Below, in pieces: positions 1-6,061 of a DNA stretch of 15,679 nucleotides. This DNA is from Gemmatimonadota bacterium. Lineage in GTDB: Bacteria > Gemmatimonadota > Gemmatimonadetes > Palauibacterales > Palauibacteraceae. The stretch's first letter is position 1. Each line of letters begins with the position of its first letter. Position numbers and translations under genes: made by a program. The stretch is taken from NCBI GenBank assembly GCA_023554435.1, contig JAMJQV010000038.1:1-15679 (forward strand), given 5' to 3'. The notes below the pieces were generated by a model. The model saw only the letters and a list, made by a program, of their open reading frames with translations, made no database searches and was not told where the DNA came from.

Positions 1-1
1 C

Positions 2-214
2 GCGATCCGGTCCGACCGTGCGGACCCTTCCATTTCGGTGGCGCGTTGTCTCCCAGCCGTGGCGGACGATACCGGCTCGGCCTGCGGGATCATCACGGCA
101 GCGTTCACCGCGTGCGCTCACGGCCTGGGCGAGTCGACCCCGGTTCGTCACCCGCGCTGCGAGAGCCGCGGAGACGACCGGTGCATGTGGGAGGTCGCTC
201 CGCTGCAGAACTAG
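2..214 (+). CDS. C-terminal end of a V4R-domain-like protein (partial)
   Basis: The gene enters from the left edge, so only its last 70 residues are visible. The reading frame is open from base 2 to a TAG at 212-214. The tail contains C-E-S-R-G-D-D-R-C-M-W-E-V. This matches the end of V4R (4-vinyl reductase) domains, where a Cys, a Gly-Asp pair and a second Cys precede a final hydrophobic strand; the preceding GIITAAFTACAHGLGE segment looks like the helix before it. V4R domains are small-molecule or metal-binding sensor modules found in regulators and in bacteriochlorophyll and aromatic-degradation proteins. What this one senses cannot be read here. Its stop overlaps the stop of the convergent transporter gene through the palindrome CTAG. 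The family call rests on one motif. Another cysteine-bearing sensor domain is possible. Confidence 0.55.
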   Translation, partial: AIRSDRADPSISVARCLPAVADDTGSACGIITAAFTACAHGLGESTPVRHPRCESRGDDRCMWEVAPLQN

Positions 215-1119
215 CCTGGCGGAGGTTCTCCCCCGTCGGGCTCGCGATCGTCTGCGTGCCAGGGCTCCACGTGAACCACCGCAGCCGAGAAGCCGGCGTC
301 CTCGACAAGTCGCCGCTCCACCGAATCCGCGACCAGGTGCCCGGCTTCCACCGTTCGGTCTCCGTCCACTTCTATCGTGAGCTCAACGAACGCGGCGCCC
401 TCGAGATCCCCCCGGCTCCGCACCTCCGTCACATCACGGACGCCGGTTACATCCGAAACGAAGCGGTGAATTCGGGCCGCGTCGATGGCAGCCCGGTCCA
501 CGAGCGAGGGGATGGCCTGCCTGAGTATCTCCCAGCCGCTGTGGGCGATGAGAAGCGCCACGACGATTCCAAGCCAGGCGTCGGCCGCCGTCCAGCCCCG
601 GCTCACGATGAACAGCCCCCCCAGGACCGATGCGGTGACCAGCACGTCGGCACCCGTGTGGCGGGCATCAGCCTTGAGGAGCACGCTGTTGAGTCGCTTC
701 CCGGCCCGGTTCTCGGTCCATGCCACCGCAACGTTGACGGCCATCGTGCCCAGGAGCACGGCGAAAGTCAGGGGCTCCAGGCGGGGGGGCGCCGGATCGC
801 CGAGCAGTCTTCCGATCGCGGCGCTCACCAGCTCGAAACAGGTGATGGAGAGGAAGGCAACCACGGCCAGCGCCCCGAGCACTTCGAACTTCGCGTGGCC
901 GTAGGGGTGTTCGTCGTCCGGTGGAGCGGATGCGGCTTTCACCGCCGCGAGGCCGACCACGTTGTTGAGCGCGTCCACCCCCGAGTGGGCAGCGTCTCCC
1001 AGGACCGCCAGGGAACCCGATCGCAGTCCGATCCAGAGCTTGGCGGCGATCACGGCGAGATTGGCGAGGAGGACAGCCCACAGGATCCGGCGAACCGCTG
1101 CGTGCCGGTCCGGAATCAC
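211..1119 (-). CDS. Cation diffusion facilitator (CDF) family metal transporter
   Basis: This 302-residue protein has the normal length of a bacterial CDF exporter, which moves divalent metal out of the cytoplasm in exchange for protons. Several hydrophobic helices fill roughly residues 11-195 and a cytoplasmic ferredoxin-like domain follows to the C terminus. The transport site is visible as H45-x3-D49 in helix 2 (H-S-G-V-D) and H154-x3-D158 in helix 5 (H-T-G-A-D). The family loop HPYGHAKFE lies at 71-79. A His in the first position of both sites is the pattern usual for zinc-type CDFs, but substrate cannot be settled from it. I chose the GTG at 1119 because it overlaps the stop of the upstream small gene as GTGA, which implies translational coupling, and because the frame has no ATG near the domain start. 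The longer reading frame upstream of this point is a shadow of the small gene. Confidence 0.9.
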   Translation of the reverse strand: MIPDRHAAVRRILWAVLLANLAVIAAKLWIGLRSGSLAVLGDAAHSGVDALNNVVGLAAVKAASAPPDDEHPYGHAKFEVLGALAVVAFLSITCFELVSAAIGRLLGDPAPPRLEPLTFAVLLGTMAVNVAVAWTENRAGKRLNSVLLKADARHTGADVLVTASVLGGLFIVSRGWTAADAWLGIVVALLIAHSGWEILRQAIPSLVDRAAIDAARIHRFVSDVTGVRDVTEVRSRGDLEGAAFVELTIEVDGDRTVEAGHLVADSVERRLVEDAGFSAAVVHVEPWHADDREPDGGEPPPG

Positions 1120-1343
1120 CGGCGGGACCAGCGCCCGGTACCGGGTCTGCGGCCACTCCCCCTGCGCCGGGATCCGCCCATTCGATCCAGCAGAATACGG
1201 ATTGGAGCCTTGCGCGGAGCCTTCGCCCCCGTGTCCTCGTAGCGGTCGTACAGGCCGGGGTAACCGAGGCCGATCCACACCCCGACCGCCAGAGCCAGGA
1301 CGCTCGCGATGATCAGAAGTATGAGAAAAGTCTGGTCGGTCAT
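1116..1343 (-). CDS. Small single-helix membrane protein, unknown function
   Basis: This 75-residue protein is not one I recognise. Residues 5-27 form one strongly hydrophobic helix (FLILLIIASVLALAVGVWIG), followed by an acidic/aromatic stretch (LYDRYED) and a very basic Arg/Gly-rich tail, so N-out/C-in topology by the positive-inside rule is likely. The ATG has a good ribosome binding site, GGAG eight bases upstream. The final TGA overlaps the GTG start of the CDF transporter, so the two are co-translated and the small protein may accompany the transporter. It is real rather than a shadow because it has a proper binding site, a coherent membrane helix and the coupled junction. The Arg-rich tail may partly reflect sequence overlapping the next gene's initiation region. 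Confidence 0.7.
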   Translation of the reverse strand: MTDQTFLILLIIASVLALAVGVWIGLGYPGLYDRYEDTGAKAPRKAPIRILLDRMGGSRRRGSGRRPGTGRWSRR

Positions 1344-1551
1344 TCATCCATCTCCGAGTTCCGCTGCACCGCCGCTCGAACATCTAATGTCGTGCCCCGC
1401 CGACCGAGCGCAACCTCGTGCGGTCCGGGAGGTCGACCGATCTCGGCCTGCTTGCACATTCGCCCAGGGCAGGCCAGCTTTTGAGGAAACGTCGGCGCGT
1501 CGGGCCGGCGTCGTGCCGGACCCGGCAATTTCAACTTCAGGAGAGGTCACC
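1344..1551. promoter_or_regulatory. Divergent intergenic region with leader hairpin
   Basis: This 208-base gap separates the leftward small membrane protein/CDF operon from the rightward nonaheme lipoprotein, so it should hold promoters for both. I see no convincing -35/-10 pair. The best weak candidate for the rightward gene is TTGCAC near 1450 with CAGCTT 17 bases on. A perfect 8-base palindrome GGTCGACC sits at 1431-1438. An inverted repeat GGGCCGGC/GCCGG-A-CCC with a 5-base loop lies at 1502-1523, just upstream of the ribosome binding site at 1539-1547, and could form a leader hairpin. Confidence 0.35.
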
Positions 1552-3000
1552 GTGGGCAACTCCGACTTCCTTCGCGGCTCCTTCCGTCGGACCGTGAGAG
1601 CCAGCCTCGCCGTGCTGGGGCTTGCCGCTCTTGCGAGCGGCTGTGTGGACGAAGACACCGTATACAACGACCGGCCGTTCGGTGATGATCCGCCGGCATC
1701 GGCAGGCGGGATGCTGGGGTATTTGCAGGGACAGGCGGGAGAAACCACCTGCGCCCAATGCCACGCCACGCCCAGCTCGACCTGGGCCACGACGGCGCAT
1801 GCCGACGCGTGGAACGGCCTGCAGGACAGCGGTCACGCGCAGGAGTTCTGTGAGGCCTGCCACAGCGTCAGTGAGCTGGGCAACGCCGAGACGGAGCCGG
1901 TCGGTTGGACGGCCACCGCTGACGCCCGCTACGTCGACGTGCAGTGCGAGTCGTGTCACGGCCCGGGGTCCACGCACGTGGCGAATCCCGAGGCGAACCA
2001 GCCTATCCCCTCTCTGGCAGTGGGGTCGGATCTGACCAACGGCTGCGGCGAGTGCCACAACGGCACGCATCACCCCTTCGTCGAGCAGTGGGAAATGTCG
2101 AAGCACTCCGAGGTCATCGGGTTCGCCGCAGCCCGGACCGAATGCGCCAGTTGCCACAGGGGACAGGGTACACTGCTCGCGTGGGGCGTCCGCTCCAATT
2201 ACGTCGAGCGCGACTCCGAGGAACCGCTCGCCGTCGTGTGCGGCGTGTGCCACTCGATGCACGACAATACGTTCGAGGGGCAGCTCCGTTTCCCGGTCAA
2301 CACGCCCGACGTTCAGGTGCACCTGTGCGCTCGCTGCCACAACCGGCGCTCTGTGCCGGACGCCAACTCCTCGCATGGCCTGGCACCCCACTCCCCGGAG
2401 ACTGAGCTGCTCGTCGGTGAGGCCGGGTGGATCCCGCCAGGCGCCGACCTGGACTACGGAGCGATCGTCGCCTCGCACGGGACGACGAACAACGAGAAGC
2501 TGTGCGCCACGTGTCACGTGGCCATGTATACGATCACGGACCAGGCGACCGGCGAGTTCGTGTTCGAGGCCGTGGGCCACACGTTCCAGGCGATTCCCTG
2601 CGTGGATTCCGAAGGCATCCCCAACGGTGAGACCGACTGCGCGATCGAAACTCAGGCCAGATCGTTCGCCGGGTGCGTCGATTCCGGCTGCCATTCGACT
2701 GAGGAAGGAGCGGCCGCGATCCTCAACTTCCGGGGTGATTTTGTCGCGCAGCAAGCGGCTGCCCTGCTCGCGCAGCTGGAGGTGGTCGATCCGAACCTCG
2801 ACGAGCCGGGCGGCGAGATCGATGCCGGGACCTCGACCTTCACCGTGGCCGAGGGCGCGTTCTTCAACTACAACCTGGCCACCCACCTGGGCGACGTATA
2901 CGGGTCCACAACGCATAACGGACCTTGGATTCGCGCTCTCCTCGAAGCGAGCATCGTCGCCGTGGAGGACGAGTACGGAGTCGCGCCCCCGGCTCCGTAG
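1552..3000 (+). CDS. Nonaheme c-type cytochrome lipoprotein
   Basis: This 482-residue lipoprotein should be exported by Sec and anchored by Cys31: a basic start, the hydrophobic stretch ASLAVLGLAALASG, then the lipobox L-A-S-G-C. Eight CXXCH heme sites follow (CAQCH at 67-71, CEACH, CESCH, CGECH, CASCH, CGVCH, CARCH, CATCH), plus one CX4CH (C375-V-D-S-G-C-H381). Motifs such as S-C-H-G-P-G-S-T-H recall the cytochrome c554/multiheme reductase group, and the heme-free tail with H-N-G-P-W-I-R-A-L-L is like the C-terminal helix of such cytochromes. I chose the GTG at 1552 because AGGAGAGGT precedes it and the signal peptide begins there; the 81 codons upstream look non-coding. It may be the surface partner of the porin conduit or a periplasm-facing electron donor or reductase. 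The leaflet it faces is unknown. It ends in a strong terminator, so it is probably monocistronic. Confidence 0.88.
   Translation: MGNSDFLRGSFRRTVRASLAVLGLAALASGCVDEDTVYNDRPFGDDPPASAGGMLGYLQGQAGETTCAQCHATPSSTWATTAHADAWNGLQDSGHAQEFCEACHSVSELGNAETEPVGWTATADARYVDVQCESCHGPGSTHVANPEANQPIPSLAVGSDLTNGCGECHNGTHHPFVEQWEMSKHSEVIGFAAARTECASCHRGQGTLLAWGVRSNYVERDSEEPLAVVCGVCHSMHDNTFEGQLRFPVNTPDVQVHLCARCHNRRSVPDANSSHGLAPHSPETELLVGEAGWIPPGADLDYGAIVASHGTTNNEKLCATCHVAMYTITDQATGEFVFEAVGHTFQAIPCVDSEGIPNGETDCAIETQARSFAGCVDSGCHSTEEGAAAILNFRGDFVAQQAAALLAQLEVVDPNLDEPGGEIDAGTSTFTVAEGAFFNYNLATHLGDVYGSTTHNGPWIRALLEASIVAVEDEYGVAPPAP
2674..2694 (+). other. Atypical CX4CH heme site in the lipoprotein
   Basis: Codons for C-V-D-S-G-C-H give a heme site with four residues between the cysteines instead of two. 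CX4CH sites are known from tetraheme cytochrome c3. This is the last heme of the protein and the only atypical one in the locus. Confidence 0.65.
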
Positions 3001-3037
3001 GACCGGCCGGCAGGGACCTGCCGTCGCGGCGAAACAC

Positions 3038-3075
3038 AAGAACCCGCGGAAGCCGACTGGCCTCCGCGGGTTCTT
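3038..3075. terminator. Intrinsic terminator, probably bidirectional
   Basis: A 13-base perfect stem (AAGAACCCGCGGA with TCCGCGGGTTCTT) continues through one mismatch into three more pairs and a GACT loop. It is followed by TTGTTG on the plus strand, and on the minus strand by T-rich sequence (GTGTTTCG). It lies between convergent genes, the nonaheme lipoprotein ending at 3000 and the tetraheme gene ending at 3130, and can serve both. Confidence 0.85.
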
Positions 3076-3129
3076 TGTTGTTCGAGACCGCTGAACGGTC
3101 TCCCTGCGTTCGCGTCTCGCGTCAGGCGC

Positions 3130-3516
3130 TCACCCGGCCTTGGCGTGGCACATGACGCAGTTCTTGTCCTCCAGTCCCTCATGACTCGCCGGAGCCGCTG
3201 GCATGCCTTCCATGGCACCGGAATGGCACATGGAGCATGCTTCCTTGCCCTCGATCTCGTGCGGGGTCGCCTTGGCGGCGCCCTGCCCGAGGGAACCCTC
3301 GGCGTGACACGACTGGCAGGTGTCATCAGCCCAGCCCTCGTGGCTGGCGGGGGCCGCGGGCATGCCCTCCATGGCGCCGGAATGGCACATGGAGCACGCT
3401 TCCTTGCCAGCGATGTCGTGCGGCGTGACCGGAGGTCCTTCCTGTGCGAACGCCGGAGCCGCAGCCAGTGCCACGAACAGCGCCGCCCCGGCAGCGATCG
3501 ACAGTAGACGGTTCAT
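3130..3516 (-). CDS. Small periplasmic tetraheme cytochrome c (two diheme repeats)
   Basis: This 128-residue protein begins with a clear Sec signal peptide (cleavage after A-F-A at residue 24, mature end Q-E-G). The mature part is two copies of one diheme unit, residues 31-71 and 84-124. Each has T-P-H, then CSMCH, then S-H-E-G, then a second CXXCH (CQSCH or CVMCH). The extra histidines would supply bis-His ligation. There is no membrane anchor or lipobox, so a soluble periplasmic electron shuttle is the best reading, plausibly between the inner-membrane cytochromes and the porin-cytochrome pair. I chose the start because AAGGAG lies just upstream of the ATG and the signal peptide starts there. 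The gene is divergent from the 11-heme cytochrome and convergent with the lipoprotein gene. It resembles the doubled-CXXCH diheme repeat common in c7/c3-type cytochromes, but I cannot name an orthologue. Confidence 0.9.
   Translation of the reverse strand: MNRLLSIAAGAALFVALAAAPAFAQEGPPVTPHDIAGKEACSMCHSGAMEGMPAAPASHEGWADDTCQSCHAEGSLGQGAAKATPHEIEGKEACSMCHSGAMEGMPAAPASHEGLEDKNCVMCHAKAG
3145..3426 (-). repeat. Intragenic tandem duplication, two ~123-bp units
   Basis: Bases 3304-3426 and 3145-3267 encode the two diheme units of the tetraheme cytochrome, offset by 159 bases (53 codons). Twenty-five consecutive residues, from G-K-E-A-C-S-M-C-H to S-H-E-G, are identical between copies, and the DNA is nearly identical too, with mostly third-position differences. 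This indicates a recent duplication or gene conversion. Confidence 0.9.
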
Positions 3517-3699
3517 ACTTCTCTCTCCTTTGATACTCCGTTTTCGCGGGCGCTCTCCTCCCACGCGATCCTTGTCCGTAAAAGTACGCAGGCCGGCTGC
3601 GCTCCGCGAGTATCCATGTGTAAGACACCGCGTCCTGCGCTCCTGTTTGGACCCCGGGGTGATGACATGTGCGGGCGACCCGGTACGGAAACGAAAGTA

Positions 3700-3713
3700 C
3701 CTGTCGAGACAGG
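3700..3713. promoter_or_regulatory. Operator-like inverted repeat CCTGTC-GA-GACAGG
   Basis: Perfect 6-base arms around a 2-base centre make this too tight to be a useful RNA hairpin and typical of a dimeric repressor or activator site. It lies about 75 bases upstream of the 11-heme cytochrome start. The regulator is unknown. Confidence 0.4.
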
Positions 3714-3746
3714 GTCTCACGGCACGAAAGGTGCTGTGACAGACAG

Positions 3747-3769
3747 GTGAAGCGCTCCCCTCGCTTCAC
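3747..3769 (+). promoter_or_regulatory. Leader hairpin GTGAAGCG/CGCTTCAC before the 11-heme gene
   Basis: Perfect 8-base arms enclose a 7-base loop (CTCCCCT). The repeat ends 18 bases before the ATG at 3788, immediately ahead of the CGGAG ribosome binding site (about 3776-3780). It may be an mRNA hairpin influencing translation or stability, or a DNA operator over the transcription start. Confidence 0.45.
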
Positions 3770-3787
3770 ATACATCGGAGACTCGTC

Positions 3788-5812
3788 ATGCTCCTCCAAC
3801 GACCCCCGATCGCTCGTTGGCTGATGACGTTCGCGTGCGTCCTCCTGTCTGCCCAGCTGTCGGCGTCCTCCGCGTCGGCCCAGGAGCCGGAGGCCGAAGA
3901 CCCCAACCGCACGTGCTTCATGTGCCACGGGGACCCGGAGAATTTCTCCGAACGTGAAGATCGCGACCGGCTGATCGTCACTCCCGAGCAGTTCGAGGAC
4001 TGCGTCCACTGCAGCTTCGGAATGAGCTGCGTGAGCTGCCACGTGGACTATGCGTTCCCGCATCCCGAAGAGTATGCGCCCGTCGAGTGTGCGCGCTGTC
4101 ACCGTGCCCTGGTGCAGGAGTACGAGGCGAGCGTTCACGGCTATGCCCTGGCACGAGGCAACGAGCGGGCGCCGAGCTGCGTGAACTGCCATGGCGTGCA
4201 CGACATCCGGCGTAGCGAGGACCCCGAATCCGGGACGACGCACGCGCATGTGGCGGAAACCTGCAACGAGTGCCACAGCTCCGGCGGGCTGCTCACGGAC
4301 GAGTACCTCAAGCTGCCATCTCCCTCGGAACAGTTCGCTCGTTCCGTGCATGGCGAGGCCGGGGCAGCGGGCGACATGGAGGCCGCGACGTGTACAGACT
4401 GTCACGGCGTCCACGACCTGAGGGGACACAACGACCCCGGCTCGATGATAAATCGGCTCAACGTTTCCGAAACCTGCGGTGCCTGTCACGAGGCGATCAC
4501 CGAGGAGTACGACCGCTCGATCCACGGGCGGGCGCTGGCCGCCGGCGTGGGGGACAGCCCCACGTGCACAGACTGCCACGGCGAGCACCTGATCCTCCAT
4601 CCGGAGGACCCGGACGCGGGAACGCACGCCAACCACCAGGCCGCCGACCTGTGCGGGGACTGTCACAACGATCCGGTGATCATCGCCAAGTACAGCCTGC
4701 AGGCCGACGTGGTGCACACCTACACGGACAGCTACCACGGGTGGGCGACGGCCCGGGACCACGGCCACTCGGCCACGTGCGTGAGCTGTCATACGGCTCA
4801 CCTGGTGCTCCCGACTGCGGATCCCGAGTCGTCGGTGTCGGAAGCGAACGTGGTGGCCACGTGCCAGCAGTGCCACGAGGGCGCGACCCGCGATTTCGCC
4901 GAGTCGTACGACCACGTGGCGGCGTCACAGGCCACGAACAGAGGCCGCCGTATCATCACGTCCATCTACATCGGCCTCATCGTGGTCGTGATCGGGGGCA
5001 TGGCGCTCCACAACGCGCTCATCGTGAACTACTACCTGGTCGAGAAGAGACGTCGGGAGAAGGTGGAACGCGGCGTCGTGCGGTTCGACAAGATCCAGAT
5101 CGCGCAGCACATGACTCTGGCGGTCACGTTTATCCTCCTCGTGCTCACCGGTTTCGCGCTGCGGTATCCCGAGGCCCTGTGGGTCAAGTGGACGGGCATC
5201 GCGTTCCTGAGCGAACCGTTACGTTCGTGGAGTCATCGGATCCTCGGTGTGGCCCTGATTCTCTTCTCGGTCGTGCACGTCTTCTACGTCGCGCTCTCAC
5301 GGCGGGGGCGCGAGGAATTCAAGGCGATGCTGCCAACCTTCCAGGACATCCTGGACTTCCGCGACAACATGGGCTTCCACGTGTGGGCCACGAAGCGGAA
5401 GCCGCGCTTCGGGCGGTATGACTACACGCAGAAAGCCGAGTACTGGGCCCTGGTATGGGGAACCGGGCTGATGGCGATCACCGGCCTCGTCCTGTGGTTC
5501 CCGGTCGTCGCTACCTCGTGGGCCCCGGCTTGGATCGTTTCCATCTCAGAGACGATTCACTTCTACGAGGCCTGGCTCGCGATGCTGGCGATCGTCGTGT
5601 GGCATTTCTTCTTCGTGATGTTTCACCCGGAAGTCTATCCGATGAGCTGGATCTGGCTCACGGGGAAGATGCCCGAGCACGAGCTCCAGGCCGTGCACGG
5701 CCGTTGGTACGATGAGGAAGTGGCGGATATGCTGGACGCATTGCCGCCAGGCGAGACTACGGCCGGCCTGCCCGAGCGGAGAAAGGAATCGGAACCCGGC
5801 TCCGAAGTATAG
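3788..5812 (+). CDS. CbcL-like inner-membrane cytochrome: 11 c-type hemes fused to a b-type membrane domain
   Basis: This 674-residue protein has a Sec signal (cleavage after A-S-A, residue 31), a periplasmic domain with 11 CXXCH sites (CFMCH at 43-47 through CQQCH near residue 360) and a membrane part from about 387. A first helix (387-410) is followed by four helices of a di-heme b domain like FdnI/HydC. The candidate heme b ligands are H441, H483, H497, H591 and H606. The architecture matches Geobacter CbcL, which passes electrons from the menaquinol pool to periplasmic cytochromes at low potential. CbcL itself has nine c hemes, so this is a family-level match and not orthology. Near the N terminus C72-V-H-C-S lacks the heme histidine and is not counted. 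The ATG has GGAG seven bases upstream. The next gene is a larger paralogue. The final acidic tail is cytoplasmic by topology and has no recognised domain. Confidence 0.9.
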   Translation: MLLQRPPIARWLMTFACVLLSAQLSASSASAQEPEAEDPNRTCFMCHGDPENFSEREDRDRLIVTPEQFEDCVHCSFGMSCVSCHVDYAFPHPEEYAPVECARCHRALVQEYEASVHGYALARGNERAPSCVNCHGVHDIRRSEDPESGTTHAHVAETCNECHSSGGLLTDEYLKLPSPSEQFARSVHGEAGAAGDMEAATCTDCHGVHDLRGHNDPGSMINRLNVSETCGACHEAITEEYDRSIHGRALAAGVGDSPTCTDCHGEHLILHPEDPDAGTHANHQAADLCGDCHNDPVIIAKYSLQADVVHTYTDSYHGWATARDHGHSATCVSCHTAHLVLPTADPESSVSEANVVATCQQCHEGATRDFAESYDHVAASQATNRGRRIITSIYIGLIVVVIGGMALHNALIVNYYLVEKRRREKVERGVVRFDKIQIAQHMTLAVTFILLVLTGFALRYPEALWVKWTGIAFLSEPLRSWSHRILGVALILFSVVHVFYVALSRRGREEFKAMLPTFQDILDFRDNMGFHVWATKRKPRFGRYDYTQKAEYWALVWGTGLMAITGLVLWFPVVATSWAPAWIVSISETIHFYEAWLAMLAIVVWHFFFVMFHPEVYPMSWIWLTGKMPEHELQAVHGRWYDEEVADMLDALPPGETTAGLPERRKESEPGSEV

Positions 5813-5846
5813 GTACCACCTGACCGGACGATCGCAGACCCGGAGG

Positions 5847-5866
5847 GGAGGGCCGTTGCGCCCTCC
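5847..5866 (+). other. Hairpin GGAGGGC/GCCCTCC downstream of the 11-heme gene
   Basis: Seven-base perfect arms surround a CGTTGC loop 34 bases after the stop codon. No T-run follows directly (TCGACCGGGACATTTTG), so it is a poor intrinsic terminator. It may stabilise the 3' end or attenuate read-through into the 19-heme gene. Confidence 0.4.
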
Positions 5867-5880
5867 TCGACCGGGACATT

Positions 5881-5909
5881 TTGACCCGTTCGACCGGTGG
5901 ACACATCAT
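5881..5909 (+). promoter_or_regulatory. Possible sigma70 promoter for the 19-heme gene
   Basis: TTGACC at 5881-5886, a 17-base spacer and CATCAT at 5904-5909 (4 of 6 matches to TATAAT) lie in the 249-base gap before the 19-heme cytochrome. They would give a leader of about 145 bases. The rest of the gap shows no coding potential with a binding site. Confidence 0.25.
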
Positions 5910-6061
5910 CGTTGCGCCTGTATTGCCCCGTATCTCCTTCATTGATGCGCCGTTGTCTACTGCGTCCACTTCTTGCAGGGTGTGTGGTTGATCGACCGCG
6001 GGCCCGGGCGGAGGGCTCACCTGAATATCGCGAACGACCGCTTACTCCTTCCGGAGGCCTG

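Larger units (their letters stand above)
3517..3787. promoter_or_regulatory. Divergent control region of the tetraheme and 11-heme cytochrome genes
   Basis: This 271-base gap must promote both the leftward tetraheme gene and the rightward 11-heme gene. It contains two clean inverted repeats, listed separately, in the half next to the 11-heme gene. I found no consensus sigma70 pair. GGAAAC near 3687, upstream of the first repeat, could be part of an ECF-type -35 element, but this is weak. No small coding frame with a ribosome binding site was seen. Confidence 0.45.

Noticed and set aside
1309..1551. In-frame ATG codons extending the nonaheme gene upstream
   Set aside because: The lipoprotein signal peptide starts at the GTG at 1552, which has a strong binding site; the extension would bury the signal 81 residues inside.
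1537..3039. A 500-codon minus-strand frame opposite the nonaheme gene
   Set aside because: It mirrors the heme codons of the real gene, lacks a signal or domain, and runs through the terminator hairpin.
4001..4015. CVHCS counted as a twelfth heme site in the 11-heme cytochrome
   Set aside because: The ligand histidine is replaced by serine and the paralogue has no cysteines there.
3326..4915. A 529-codon minus-strand frame spanning the tetraheme gene and the 11-heme gene
   Set aside because: It crosses the divergent promoter region and overlaps two cytochromes with clear heme motifs in other frames.
5897..6061. In-frame upstream ATG for the 19-heme gene
   Set aside because: The ATG at 6062 directly follows GGAGG and begins a proper signal peptide; the added 55 residues have no such character.
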